Positions 1 through 12,469 of a DNA stretch of 64,000 nucleotides are shown here, in pieces. This DNA is from Gordionus sp. m RMFG-2023. Lineage: Eukaryota > Nematomorpha > Gordioida > Chordodea > Parachordodidae. The stretch lies in NCBI RefSeq assembly GCF_954871325.1, contig NC_088776.1:1503671-1567670 (forward strand), given 5' to 3'. The position numbers and the translations under genes are program-made. The stretch's first letter is position 1. Each line of letters begins with the position of its first letter. A model generated the notes under the pieces. The model was given only the letters and a program-made list of their open reading frames with translations. It was not told the DNA's origin and made no database searches.

Positions 1-2782
1 TTCCATTTCTTCTTCTATTCCCTTCCTTATTTCCCTAAATTTCTCTTCTTTTAATTTTTTTTTCATTTCACTTCTTTCTATTTCCAATTTTAACTTAATT
101 CATCCATTATTACCTCTATAATTCCCCTTTCTTCTATTTTAAATTTTTCCCTTCCATTTTACTTATTGCGACCTTTTCCACTTTTCCTCCTTCTATTTTT
201 TTAAATTTTACCATTTCCAATTTTTCAAATTTATTTTTTCACCTTATCATTTTTTCCTTTTTCAGTATCTCTAACGATATTAATTTCTTTTTTAATATCG
301 TTAATGATATTTCCAAATTTATTTTTTCCCATTGCATTATTCCCCTTTTCATATTTCTAACAATATTAATTTCATTTTTAATATCGCCAGATATTTCCTT
401 TCCATTAATTCACTTTAAATTTAGATATACTTTCAATTATTTTTTCCCTTCCGTCAATTTTTACATTAATTTTAATCATTTTACTTAATAAATCCTATAA
501 TTTATTTCTCCTAATCCAATATAAGTACAATTAAAATTAAACAAAAATATCATTGTATTCCACGTATTTAAATGTCTTAATAGTTTGTTTACGATTAAAA
601 ATGGTTAAAAAATTCTTTTTTTTTAAAAAAAAATTTCTTTTATATTTCAATTTTTGTAGTGGTTCTTTCTATAATTGTTATTTATATTATTTTTAGATCT
701 TTACAAGAAAAAAAAAACTTATGAAAAATTAATTAAAACTTTTATTAAAAATATTTTACTTTAGGTAAAGAAAGACAATAAATTTAAAAGAGTGAAAATG
801 GTCATAATTATTGTTAAAAGTACATTAAATACATATTTTTCTTTTATCCTTGGAATTTTACTTTTATCCTTAGAATTTCACTTTTTTAAAAATTTTGATC
901 GTTAAGGTAAGTAGTTGGTTGAGTGCTCGACCTCTTTTTTGTGGTTTCTTTAAAGGACCACCAATTTGTTGCGTATTTTTTTTAGGCATTAATAACACAC
1001 CATTTTTGCACAATATAAAAAGACGCGAAATGATATATATAAAGAACAAAATGAATACATAATTTATGAAAGATTTTTTTTATGCGAAAATATTAATGAT
1101 TTTCCACTTTCTATTTTTTTTTCATATATGAAATAAAATAAAATCCCTGAAAACATTGTACATAAAAATCAATTGACTCCTCCATAAAAAACATAAGAAT
1201 AATCAAAAAAAATTAAGTAAAGTTATAATTACAATTTACAACAACGATCATTATTTTTTTTTAGATAGTAATAATCTAAGGCTTACACTAAAGAATTCAT
1301 ACTTAAAATTAACCACCTCCCATCCATATTATACTATAGTTCTCGGGCATAGGCTTTTATTTAGCCCAACTCTTCTTTTATGAGCCTATGGACGATTAAA
1401 AAATACCTTGCCCAAAAACGTGTAGAGGGCTCTTCATTTTTATTTTTTCATCCAAAATTAATTTAGTTTCAGTTAGATGGAAACGAGGAATACCTAGCAA
1501 TTAATAATATACATTTTAATTTCTGTTTATAATTTGATTACATATTTTTTTTTTATCATCAGATGATCTTAATAATTTTTTTCTGATTGAAAATTAAATT
1601 TTGCAATAAAAAAAAATTTGTCAATTTTGATTGAGTATGATTTATTTTATTACGAAAATTCATTCTGTCGAATAATTCGAATCGAATACAAATAGTAGAT
1701 TTTTATTCTACTCGTTAACACATCGAACACGAATAATGCACTACTCAATACGAATACATTTTTGAATAGGCATAGACACTCATATCATTAATTTAAATTT
1801 ATACATAATGTAACATCTAATTTTAATAAAATTACTTTATTTATATATAATTTAATGCATGCGTTAACTTTTGGAGGTATCAATGGATGTTCCTGGTACC
1901 CTTTTTTTTGAAAAAAAAATAATTCTTCACCATATATTTAAAACGTATAAAACTCCTACAAATGATAGAATATAAGCTTTCATTTTGATATATTATTTAT
2001 GGAATTTAAGAGGAATATTTAAAATCTATACAAAAATATTCTGAAATATATTCTGAAATTTTCTAGATACAAAGACATAAACAATATTATGGTGTACATT
2101 ATCTTTCTTCGAGAATACATTTCAGTACGTGCCCCTCAATAATTTAAAATAGACCCATCTTTATCAACTATTTTTCTTAGACCTACTAAAAAAAAAATCA
2201 ATCTTAATTACTTAATATAATTCAAATTAACAATGGGAGATAAAAAAAAATAAACAACTTGAAATGTAATAAACTTTTATCATAAGCCTCGTCTAATGGA
2301 TATATTTTAATATAAGGTTTTGTCGATATATTATCTCTCTCTAGATTTTATATAAATATATAGAAAAAAAAAATTAAGATTCTGATAAATTTAAATAATT
2401 GTTAATAATTTTTTAAGTATATACACAAATTTAATCTTTAAATTCCTGAATATATTCTTCGGATTATATATATAAAAAAAAACTACAATATTTAGATTAT
2501 TAAATGTTTTCTTTTAAAAAAAATTGAAGTACTAAAAAATTGAAGTTCTGGAAAAATTTTATTCTTTATTTTTTTTCTATAAAAATTACAAGAAAAATCC
2601 ATAATCATATATTTTTAAAAAAAAAATATTTAAAAATAAAATCTATATTATAATAATTATTTTTTTTTTTACATTAAATAATAATAATTTTTTTCTCCAA
2701 TCAGATGTATACAATCCATCTGAATGTATACAATCCATCTGATTGACGTCTAATGAGAATATATGTTTTTTTGGGAGGGCCT
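1..2782. other. AT-rich DNA without a recognisable gene
   Basis: The first 480 bases are strongly pyrimidine-rich on the plus strand (runs of TTTCC and TTCTTC), with a motif of the type AACGATATTAATTTC repeated around 270-390. The rest is A/T homopolymer-rich sequence with no coding-like stretch. A short direct duplication (CAATCCATCTGA context) lies at about 2699-2747. I see no exon, RNA gene or complete mobile element here. Confidence 0.6.
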
Positions 2783-2992
2783 CCTTTGATCGTATTATTT
2801 TGATCGTAAAATGGTCCATTTTGTCCATTTTAGGTCAAAATGGACGATTTTTTCAATTTATAGGTTAGGGTTAGGGTTATAGTAGGTTAGGGTTAGGGTT
2901 ATAAATGATTTTAATTTACCGCGATTAAATAGACCAATCAGAAAAAAATGGACCAAATTTACGATCAAATGACTTTACGATCAAAGTTAGGC
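2783..2992. mobile_element. MITE-like inverted-repeat element enclosing TTAGGG repeats
   Basis: Two arms of about 40 bp face each other. The left arm (about 2786-2824) has TTTGATCGT twice, then AAATGGTCCATTTT. The right arm (about 2944-2987) has AAAATGGACCAAATTTACG, then two ACGATCAAA motifs. Between them, at 2862-2905, are two blocks of GGTTAGGGTTAGGGTTA. Seen: paired arms and telomere-type repeats inside. Inferred: a small non-autonomous DNA transposon whose core includes or captured telomere-like repeats. No target duplication was identified, so the outer limits are approximate. Confidence 0.5.
2864..2905 (+). repeat. Interstitial telomere-like (TTAGGG) repeats
   Basis: Two short blocks of GGTTAGGGTTAGGGTTA, separated by the few bases TAGTA, match the TTAGGG telomere repeat of most animals outside arthropods. 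At about 42 bp they are far too short to be a chromosome end, and they sit inside an inverted-repeat element, so they are an interstitial tract. Confidence 0.7.
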
Positions 2993-5900
2993 AAATCGTT
3001 TTTTTAATATGCTAGAACAATAATAATAAAAATAAAACACCTAAAAGTATCCTATTATGATATTGATGATATATCCACTATAAAAATTTTCAACATATTT
3101 TAAAAAAAAAAGGTAATATAGCATCAATGGCAGGATTCAGAAAATCCCATATTTTTTAAGAGATTCGTTATTTCCTGTTTATATTGCGGGAGATCGATTC
3201 CAAAGGAGTTGATTATATAATGATTTTCGAAACGATTTTTATTATAATAGGGTCATATTTATGGCCTAACCATTTGAAAAGGACAAATTAGATTTTTCTT
3301 AAAAAAAATGTTAATATTTTACTTGTTTATGGTGGTGCAAACTTTTATTTTGATAAAAATATATTTATATAGTCAAATCAATAAAAAAATGTAAGGTTTC
3401 GTATATTGAAGAATTATTTTTGTGTACGTGAAACACGTGTGTAAAAATGCTTTTCAAGCGATATTAAAAAAATATATACTTTCAAGTGATATGAAGGGTT
3501 AAATTACAAGCCCATTATTTAGGATGAATGTATTTAGAATATTAGGAAATAATATTTCTAAATATCTAAGTGTCTAGTTCTAATGAAGTTCCCAAAATGG
3601 AATTAAACTGTTTTTTTTTGATAAAATATATTTATAGTCAAATTATTATAATATAATTCGGGTTTAATTCGAATCTTGAAAAAAAAAATACAGTCGAATT
3701 GATCGAACGAAATTTTACGGGCTAAAAAAAAAATAAGAGAGATCTTTTACGAAGTAAAATAAAATTGAAATTATTCAATAATAATCCATAAAGAGTTATT
3801 TTGGATATATTCATATATAATGTATAACATAATTGTTAAATATCTAATTAAAAATTATTGATTAACCAAATCTCAAACTTTACATCCCCCCCCCCTTTGG
3901 GCAGATCTCTTAGATCTTCTCAAAATAATATGAAGCGTTATTGCCTGTATTTTTCATTTGTTTTTAGTAGTAAAATCAATGGCGTAGATAATGGTTGGAG
4001 GGAATTCTACAAGTGTAAGGAAGAGATTATCTTGTATAAGATGGAAATAAAATGTCGCAAGCTCATTAAATTTAATAGTATATCTATTTTTTTTTTTGTG
4101 AATATATATTTTGAACGTTATTATAATTTATTTTACCACCTTTGAAAATTTAAAATCACTTCATCGTTACCGTGTAATTGTGATATTACTACTTATTATA
4201 TTGATTTTAAAATTAAAATATCAAGGTCTAATTTTTGTAAAAAAAAAATTAGCTTCTGGAATTCACGTTATCAAGAGAAAAATTTGGTGATCATGAATAA
4301 TTTGATAAAATCAGGTCCTCCATGCTAAGATTCAAAAAGAATTTTGAATTCATAGTTAGAAATTATATACAATCCGATATGTGTGATTTTCATTGGCTAT
4401 TTTTTTAATTTTCTTCTTTTTTTTGAGCAAAAGTATTTACCTTCTCTCTTTCTATGAATGGTTTTAAAAAAAACAGCCAATAAATGTTTATTTTTTTTTA
4501 TTTCTGCCACTAAATATTTTTTTAGCCTAGTTATTATTGTTGCAAGGTTGGTATTGTCGCGTTACAGAAGAAGAACAAAAAATTTTGCGTTAAAAAACGG
4601 AAAAGTTGCTTAAGAAGTCAAAGTGATCTTTAGATATCCAAAGAATTTGCTGAATATAATTATTTCTGAGACTTGTGCTAATTTTGTCTGCCCTTGGAGA
4701 AATATCAGAATTACTATAAACACACATTTCATCTGAAGCTGATATATTATTCGATTTATTATAACTGCCGATTTTTGATGTATTATTAAATTATTTGTTA
4801 CACAACAATTTTTGGAATATTTTTTAAAAAAATGGATTTGGTTAAAGATATGAGAATCGCGAATAATATTTTATAGCTTAGAAGACCAAGAGACAATATT
4901 GACCAGAGATTTCTTGAGATTTATGTGATTGTATAGGTGAAAGCGAAGTTATATGATTTTGTGATTCTCACAAGCCTCAACTTAACGACAAACAAACCGT
5001 TCCTATATTAACATGGACTCAATTGAGGATCATTATAAAATAATAGTTTTTATTCCATTTGGATTTAATTTTGACTCAAATCAATAAAAGATTTGTGATT
5101 TTTCAATTGGCTCTATCCAATTTACAAATACTATATCTCGTAACTCTCTCTGATTTTGAGGATATATATCAATATTGGAAAATTAAATATTTCGATAAAT
5201 TTTATTCAGAGGATATAAATATATCTTAAATGCCATAATTACAGAATTTAAATGGTTAAAAAATTCATTTTTATAGATAATCCTCCGAGAAATATAATGG
5301 AAGCATTGCATACTTTAAAATGTATTTAATACATTAAATTACTGTATATTTTGACAATGATAAGCATAAATTAACTGGCCTTTTCTTCATTATGGAGGAT
5401 AAAAACCTATATTTTTAACCATATTATATTCGCTCTTAATTTTTTTTTATATTTTCCAATATTTTATTATTTTTGTTCGAAATTATTATATTTTCAAATA
5501 TGATTAGTTCTAATAAATTTTATCTTTAATTCCCCAAAAAAAAACTATATCAATAACGTGTCTGAATTTACTTGATGATAAATTTGTATTTACAAATATA
5601 TTAAATCACATCTGCACAAAACTGCACAACCGTACGCCGGCAGGAAAATATCAAATTGGGCATAAGGTTAATTACAACGGCAGAACAAATATCCTTTTTT
5701 AAAAATTAGGTTCTTTGTATCTCGCCAGATGTATATTCAAGTTTTTTGGGGAGAAGATAATCAATTACTATAACAAAATCTTTCACCTACCTGTAAATAT
5801 TCCATCTATTTTAGAAATTGTAATTTTTTTATGGCAAACAATGATAATAGGAATATTTCCAAAATGTGGTTTATTTGGAAGAAAGTCAAAGGGCTTTGAT

Positions 5901-7197
5901 CCTGCCGAATATATTATTAAAATATTATATTATTTATTTATTTAATCCCCCCCCCTCCCCCATCTCTCCCTGAACCTCTTAGTTAGTCGCTTGCTTTCAT
6001 CAGTTATAGACTCCATTTACTATTGTTTTTATAAAACAATTCTGCCATTTTTTATTTTAACCTATCGGAATATTTGTAAGGGGTTTTTCCGATTTTCCTT
6101 TCTATGTTTATTGAGAATTATAACTTGATAATTTATATACCAGTTTGAAAAGTAGAAACTAGATTTCCATTACATCCTTATATCCGTAAAATTAACTTAA
6201 TAGTTAAATTTCCAAATAATAATTTATTTTTCTTCATTAAGAATAATATTTTTGTATTTTTTGATTGTTGAAAACCAACTGATAAATGAGCGGGCTAGAT
6301 TTTCTCCAAAAATAAGCTTCTTTAGCCTAAAAAAACTCCTTCTGCAGGAGCGCTTAATGACCAGTTAGTTATATTTTTCAAAATAAGATATTTTATTTGC
6401 AGCTATTTATGTTTTTTTTAAAATGATATATTTATACTCGTATCTTAAAGTATATTATTTTAAATTACTCGTTAAGTTTAAAATGATTAAGTTTCTAAAT
6501 GTTATATATGTTCTTAGACCAAGATAGTGACTATATAATTTGATCTTGGAAGGCGCTGTAGGACCTTTTAAAAAAATTGCAGTCGCTGTCTTCTCATCTG
6601 CTAATAATACTGAGTTTGCTATTTTTAAAATTAGATTCTTGAAACAGTCTACCAAATAAATTAGATTTTATTTATGCATACAATATAGTAAAATATAATT
6701 AATTTGTAATAAATGACTAAATTTAATAGTGATTATAATTATAATCATAATTTAGGTCGATATTTTATACTTAGTCACCTAAAACATCCAAGAATATAAT
6801 TATAAATTTTTTTCTTTCGAAGGTCCAGCAAAATTTTGTGTTGGAGGGTGGGCAGTATTTACGACCCTGACTTAACTCTGAATGACGCAAAACGAGTTAC
6901 TATAACCTTATATATACTCATAAATCTCAATAAAATATATAACATATCAACTAATAATAATTTATATAGTGATATTGATTGACTACAGGAATTAATATTA
7001 AGAATAACAACAATCAGTTTGATTTACTAAGATTATTTAAAAAAACGATACAAATCAAAATATTTTTAGAGCTAATAATGATACCTTGGGGATTCAAAAA
7101 TTTGTTTTTTTTGTAATTTTGTTAATATATTATACCTAACTAACATTATATTATTATAAAGTGAATGTATATATAAGGTATAATAAATGGTGTTAAT
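2993..7197. other. AT-rich DNA without a recognisable gene
   Basis: No exon, RNA gene or complete repeat could be supported. Short open frames at 3858-4145 (plus), 5715-5945 (plus) and 6455-6655 (minus) have the composition of chance AT-rich frames and no family resemblance. A poly-C run followed by CTCCCCC lies at about 5946-5960. Confidence 0.5.
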
Positions 7198-7497
7198 TTA
7201 ATGAATGTAAGATACAAAAATTTGCGCTAAATAATAACCATTATAATAAAATAATAATCCATGTTCAACATTCCACCCTCTACAGGAACCCCGCCTAGAG
7301 TTCTCTTTAGACGTAAATCTTTCGTGTTCAAGGAGTTTCCCATCTATTTTGATCATAAAATCTGTCATAGTTTCGTCTTGGTAAATGATAGTTATTTTTG
7401 GTTGTAAAATCTTATCTTGTCTTGCTCCCTCCAAATCTTTAAAAAAACGGTTTAGTATGTGATTCGACTTTGTCCTCCTTCTGTTAATTATTATCAT
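7198..7497 (-). CDS. Unassigned open frame, possible exon or transposon remnant
   Basis: A 99-codon frame runs from an ATG at 7497. Its middle (Asp-Glu-Thr-Met-Thr-Asp-Phe, then Arg-Phe-Thr-Ser-Lys-Glu-Asn-Ser-Arg-Arg) is less AT-biased than the surroundings and reads like real protein, and the matching DNA (7270-7420) is visibly richer in G+C. I do not recognise a family. It could be a single exon, a fragment of a transposon protein, or chance. The last 25 residues are A/T-driven and probably not coding. Confidence 0.25.
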   Translation of the reverse strand: MIIINRRRTKSNHILNRFFKDLEGARQDKILQPKITIIYQDETMTDFMIKIDGKLLEHERFTSKENSRRGSCRGWNVEHGLLFYYNGYYLAQIFVSYIH

Positions 7498-8186
7498 AAT
7501 TTGTTATTGAATAATTTTAGAATATATGTATCATTGAATAAGAATCGCTGAATAATCGAAATAGAATTAATATAATGAATATCGAATTTGAATAAGAATA
7601 ATTGAAATAGAAAAAATTGAAAAATATTGAATTAAAAACCAAATATTCAAAATGAAATAGTTTCTTATAAACTGAAAGGTCGAAATGGGGATAGATAACC
7701 ACGTATTATCGGAAACATATTGATGGACAAATATACTGGGATTTAGGTATGTTTTTGTAATTAAATATGGTATACCACTCTATCTTCGATCGTTCAAGCC
7801 TATATGTTTGGTGTATTTGTCGCATTCTTATGATGTTGATTTTAAAACGTATTTATAATTTTTAAATGCTGCAAATAATTTTATAACTAGTCATCAAAAT
7901 ATTTAGCGACATCTATTCAATTAATGGAAAATTTTTTTTTTTATAAACTGAAAAGCCGCCATGCTATTTTGTGCAGGCACGTACAAATATAAAATTATAG
8001 ACATACGAAATGTCTTTTAAAAAAATAATGTTAGAGCATTATTTTTTAAAGAAGTTGGTGGGCATATTCGTGAACTTACTGAAGAACCTAGTTAAGTAAC
8101 CCTTAGCCAGATTGTCCAATTATAAAATAATTGAAGTTGTTAAAAGCACCGTATATCAAAAGTTGTATTGTATTATCATATATTAT
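7498..8186. other. AT-rich DNA without a recognisable gene
   Basis: The part at 7510-7640 is low-complexity sequence built from GAATAATTGAAATAGAA-like words. Nothing else recognisable is seen up to the inverted-repeat elements that begin near 8187. Confidence 0.5.
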
Positions 8187-8286
8187 GCTAGAGGCTGCAT
8201 TCATAGTGGAGACGGATGCGATTGAAATCAAAAATCTGATTTGACCTGCGTCCACAAGGCTATCATAGTGAATTTTTTTAACGTTT
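8187..8286. mobile_element. Diverged partial copy of the adjacent TIR element
   Basis: It begins with the same end sequence as the element at 8294 (AGGCTGCATTCATAGTGGAG, then ACGGAT) and ends with a poorer inverted match (GCGTCCA ... ATCATAGTGA). The interior is an imperfect palindrome around ATCAAAAATCTGAT. It looks like a decayed or internally deleted sibling lying head to tail with the 300-bp copy. Confidence 0.5.
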
Positions 8287-8293
8287 CGGATTG

Positions 8294-8593
8294 AGGCTGC
8301 ATTCATAGTGGAGACGGATCCGTTTTTACATCCGTTCCGTCAAAAGTCAAACTCATTAAAAATGATATAAATGTTCATAGACTATAAAGAAATTGTAAGT
8401 AACGTTATAACGCTCTATAAGATTTGCCGGATCAAAAAGTCAAAATGTTTTGACTTCAAAATTTGCCGGATCCGTTTTTAAGACGGAAGGTATCGGAACG
8501 GACGCACTATGAACATATATATCATTTTTAATGAGATTGACTTTTGACGGAACGGATGTAAAATCGGATCTGTCTCCACTATGAATGCAGCCT
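8294..8593. mobile_element. 300-bp MITE with long terminal inverted repeats
   Basis: The left end AGGCTGCATTCATAGTGGAG is mirrored at the right end as CTCCACTATGAATGCAGCCT. The complementarity continues inward through CCGTTCCGTCAAAAGTCAA and ATTAAAAATGATAT, about 75 bp per arm with small differences, and a second inner pair (GCCGGATC, TTTTGACTT) follows. It is a foldback-type non-autonomous DNA transposon. No protein is encoded and no clear target duplication could be read. It lies just upstream of the Harbinger relic, but no direct link is shown. Confidence 0.75.
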
Positions 8594-8686
8594 AAAACAG
8601 GTAGACCGATTAGACATTATTTTATTTTTTTTAAATGAACCAATATTCTTTGGTTAAAATATATATTATATATGGTCTCTTATTCA

Positions 8687-9715
8687 AGAAAGAAAAATAT
8701 TCAGCTAATTCGAAAAGAAGACAAGGAGGGAGAGTATTTTACTTTGCTGCCAAAATAAATTACTTAAAAATGATGAAAAGTTTTATAATTATATGCTTAT
8801 GAAAAAAGTGAGTATATTTTTAAATATAGTATTTTCATAATTCCACTATAAAAAAATAGGAAACCTTTTATTACATATTAGAACTTATAAAAGTTAAAAT
8901 TACTAAAAAGAAAACGAATTTTATAAAGAATCTTATAACACCAGATGAAAAGTTGATGATTACCCTAAGGTAATTATAGTTTTTTTATAACTTGGTTATT
9001 TCTTATAAATATATAAATTAGCTTTCATATATATTAAAATAATTAATATTGAGATTTAACCCTTATATTAATATAAGTTTAAGCACTTAATATTATTTTT
9101 ATCATACATATTATAATCTTATTACTAATTTTTATAATTTTGAAATACATTTTTATGCTAATTTCTTAATACTTCATTTAATCTAGATACCTTGCGACTG
9201 GAGATTCATATGCCACCATGGCTTATTCTTATACTAGGGGTATCTACTATAAAACAAATAACAGGAATAAAAACCAAAGCTTTATGGGATGTTATGCAAC
9301 CCATCCATATAAAGGTCCCATCATTGGAGATGTCTGAGGAAGTTGCAGGCTTTGATGAAATGTGGAACTTCCCAAACTGTATAGGTTGTAATTTTATTTA
9401 AATCAAGCAAAAGACAATTATTTTTTTATTTCTTACTATTTTAATATTTTATTAGGTGCCATTGATGGGAAACATTGTAAGACAAAAAAGCCTCCACATT
9501 CAAGAACTCAATTTTTTAATTACAAGCATAGATTCTCATTAATCCTTAAAGCATTTTTTAATCATATTGATAAATTTATGGTTACAGATGTTGGTAGCTA
9601 TGGGGGCCAAAGTGATGGTGGAGTCTTTGCCAACTCACTTCTATCACAAAGAATTGAAAGTGGAGAACTCCCGATTCCACCTCCAAAGCTATTACCTAAT
9701 TCTAATATATTATAA
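8687..9715 (+). pseudogene. Decayed PIF/Harbinger (HARBI1-like) transposase
   Basis: Four exon-like pieces read as a HARBI1-type DDE transposase: about 8687-8807 (ends NDEKFYNYMLM), 8894-8969 (TPDEKLMITLR), 9187-9384 (YLATGDSYATMAYSYTRG, later WNFPNCIG) and 9456-9715 (GAIDGKH, then DVGSYGGQSDGGVF). The intervening gaps have GT-AG ends that restore the family pattern (LR-YLATGDS; CIG-AIDGKH). GAIDGKH and SDGGVF are hallmark Harbinger motifs around the catalytic aspartates. At least two frame changes occur (after LLPK and after SYTRG), and the C-terminal part with the last catalytic acidic residue is missing, so this is a relic or a broken domesticated copy. I am sure of the family and less sure of the outer limits. 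Confidence 0.8.
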
Positions 9716-11715
9716 TATACTATAAACATATGATATGTTAAGTAAACAATAATATTTATAAATAATAGAATAAATATATATTATTTTAACAATTGAAAAC
9801 TGTTCACAAAATAAATAACACTAAGATTAATAGTAGATATTGATTCAATTATTAATCTTATAAACATGATATAAATTAAAGAATATATCCATTTTATGCA
9901 TAATAAATTTAAATATTGAAAAAACTAATAAATTATCTTTTTTTAAAATTGTTTATAAAAAGCAATATGTTGGCCTGCATTGCTTTATTTTATAGCTGCA
10001 CCAATCAAATATTTTCTGATTTTTATCCCAAAAAGCCTTAATACCAATATTTACATTGATTTTTTTTGTCACTATCTTATCTAATGGCATAATAAAAATC
10101 TGTATATACATTTTTTTTAAAGTGTTTAGTCAATATTTTAAAATTAAAAAAACAGTTTTAGAGTGACTAATATTTTAAAATATGTGAGCTTGTATGGACT
10201 TAAAATGTCAAAAGCTATTTAGCCTGCTAAACATAAGTATCAAAAATAAATGGAACTAAGACACGCCAGAGCTTTTTCTTAATTCTAAAAATATGTTTAC
10301 TCTTTTAATAAATTTGTATATAAAGGTTTGTACTTTATAAATAATATCTAATCATATTAAATTTAGCCCATAAAATATAATATATATACTTCCATATTAT
10401 TTCTTTATGATCAGAATTTTCACAAGATCTGCAGGCCAGCCTGGTATTTTATTTTAATTTATCTGGGCCAGGCCATATATCCTATTTTTAATTATAATGG
10501 ATTAAATGTATCCTACTCAGAATATCGTCAAGTGATATTAGTTTAAATTATATTGACAAATCCTTTTACAGAAAATAATATGCTCCCTTGTAAATTTATT
10601 ATATATTCCCACATATTGGTAAAGTGCTCCCCGATTAATTCCTGCACCACACACCTATTGATTAGGCAATTTGTTTTTTTTACAATAAATGTATTTATAA
10701 TAATATATTGAATTTCAACATTCAGATTTCAGATAATTATTATATTTTATTTAACCTCATATGTACACTACTATTTATATTTTATTAACCTAATTATTAT
10801 TTCCAAACTATACTATAAAATGTCCTATCAAATTTTAGTTGTAATTTAATGTGATATTTATAAATAAAAAGATTATTTCAAGACCCCTGCTCATCGTGCA
10901 TTCCCAACAAAAATTCCACATAGAATTCAGCCATAAAAGCATTTGTACTAAATGTTTTTCAATGGCGGCTAATATGGCATATAATAAATGATTATAATGG
11001 ATGTCTCTCTTAAGGGCTATTTTTTGATCCTCACTATCTAATCAAATAATAATTAATAGGGTTGTAACCATATTGAACATGTGTATATCTCAGATTGGCA
11101 ATTAATTTTTTTAACGCATAAACATCTTGGAATATTGAACAGAGCAAAATTATACTAAAGAAGTATCTCTGATTTTATTTGCCGTTACCCATACCCTATC
11201 CTTAAAATATTCTTGTTTGATTAGCACATTTTTTTATGTCACCGACAAAAAATATCTCTCAATCTTGGATCAATTTTAAAATATAATGTTAGAGTCAATA
11301 TGTTNNNNNNNNNNCTGGAATACGAATTTTGACATGTCACGTTGCTTGAGAATTAGATTATTCCATATTTATTTTTGGCAAAAAATTGTTTTTTTTTGTC
11401 CAAATTATAACCAATATAAGGTTAGCAATCCTATTGCAAACAATATAAACTTAATTTTTTTAATAATGTTCTCCCGTATAATTTTCCAAAAAAAAAGTGG
11501 AGATGGAATAATCTAATTCTCGGGCGACGATATTCAAACCCGAAACTCGGCGAATCCATTTTAGTGTCCTTGTCCAAAACTCTGGTTAAGAAAAAAAAGG
11601 CGCGTTAAATTAAAAAAAAATATTTTAAAAGTATTAGAGCAAAAAAAATAAAAGAAAATAATTTTTTTTTGTTTGTCGTTAGCATTTAAACAAACGAATA
11701 AAATATAGAGGTTGA
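9716..11715. other. AT-rich DNA with a 10-base assembly gap
   Basis: No gene is recognisable. A short GGCCAGCCTGG / GGGCCAGGCC stretch at about 10433-10480 resembles G+C-rich words also seen near 55260 and may be a dispersed repeat. The N run at 11305-11314 is an assembly gap of unknown true length; the open frame that crosses it should not be trusted. Confidence 0.5.
11305..11314. other. Assembly gap (10 N)
   Basis: Ten undetermined bases. A fixed run of ten N usually stands for a scaffold join of unknown size. Confidence 0.95.
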
Positions 11716-12098
11716 CATGATTTAAATCGAATCGATTTTAATCGCGATTTAAATCACGATTTAAGTCGTTTTGATCGAATTTAAATCACGATTTAAGTCG
11801 TTTTAATCGAGATTTAAATCACGATTTAAGTCGTTTTGATCGAGATTTAAATCATGATTTAAGTCGTTTTGATCGAGATTTAAATCACGATTTAAGTCGT
11901 TTTGATCGAGATTTAAATCACGATTTAAGTCGTTTTGATCGAGATTTAAATCACGATTTAAGTCGTTTTAATCGAGATTTAAATCACGATTTAAGTCGTT
12001 TTAATCGAGATTTAAATCACGATTTAAGTCGTTTTAATCGAGATTTAAATCACGATTTAAGTCGTTTTAATCGAGATTTAAATCACGATTTAAGTAGT
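11716..12098. repeat. 33-bp minisatellite, about 11-12 copies
   Basis: The unit reads GATTTAAATCACGATTTAAG followed by TCGTTTTGATCGA, repeated head to tail with few changes. The main variant is TTTTGATCGA versus TTTTAATCGA, with the A form clustered in the right half. The unit contains the palindrome GATTTAAATC and a second GATTTAA half-site, so each repeat can form a small hairpin. Confidence 0.9.
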
Positions 12099-12432
12099 CC
12101 AGGGGCTGTAACTGCGGGGCAGGAAGATGTGGGGACACCCTCACACCACCCCAACAAAATATGGCAATGTTTTGTTTTGCGTTTTTGGTGACTCAATATA
12201 AGTTAACCCAGAATATTGCCACAAGTAAAAGCGTCTTCCTGTGATATATATCCCATGTTGTCATCCATGTTATCTGAATTCGTACTCTGATTCAGTCGAT
12301 TTGGGTACAAAAATGGTCCGATTAGAATACTTGCAATTTTTGATCAAAATACGCAGCAACAACAACAAACAAAATCTGACTTCCAACCCATGCTCCCTTA
12401 CTGAAGACAAAAGGTTCGACTTTATGGCATAG
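12099..12432. other. G+C-richer island, possible exon material, unassigned
   Basis: Directly after the minisatellite the base composition changes sharply (GGGGCTGTAACTGCGGGGC and the following 300 bases). Several frames are open for 25-60 codons on both strands, and one plus-strand frame contains a CAG/CAA run encoding five glutamines. No frame gives a protein I recognise, and I could not place it in CTR9. It may be an exon of an unseen gene, a transposon piece, or foreign sequence. Confidence 0.3.
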
Positions 12433-12469
12433 TCAATAATTATTTATTTTTCACATATAAAAAAAAAAT

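Noticed and set aside
2643-2828. 61-codon minus-strand frame over the TIR element
   Set aside because: Covers inverted-repeat arms and poly-A/T sequence; no protein-like composition.
2864-2905. TTAGGG repeats as a chromosome end
   Set aside because: Only about 42 bp, two blocks, internal to a scaffold and to an inverted-repeat element.
8103-8306. 67-codon minus-strand frame
   Set aside because: Runs through the diverged MITE copy; its repeated Met-Asn-Ala-Ala-Ser comes from the terminal repeats.
11286-11516. Open frame across the N gap
   Set aside because: Depends on undetermined bases and has AT-driven composition.
12241-12432. Resemblance of a 12241-12432 frame to the BTG/Tob domain (GPIRILAIF-like)
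   Set aside because: A single short match that needs a frame change; not supportable without a profile search.
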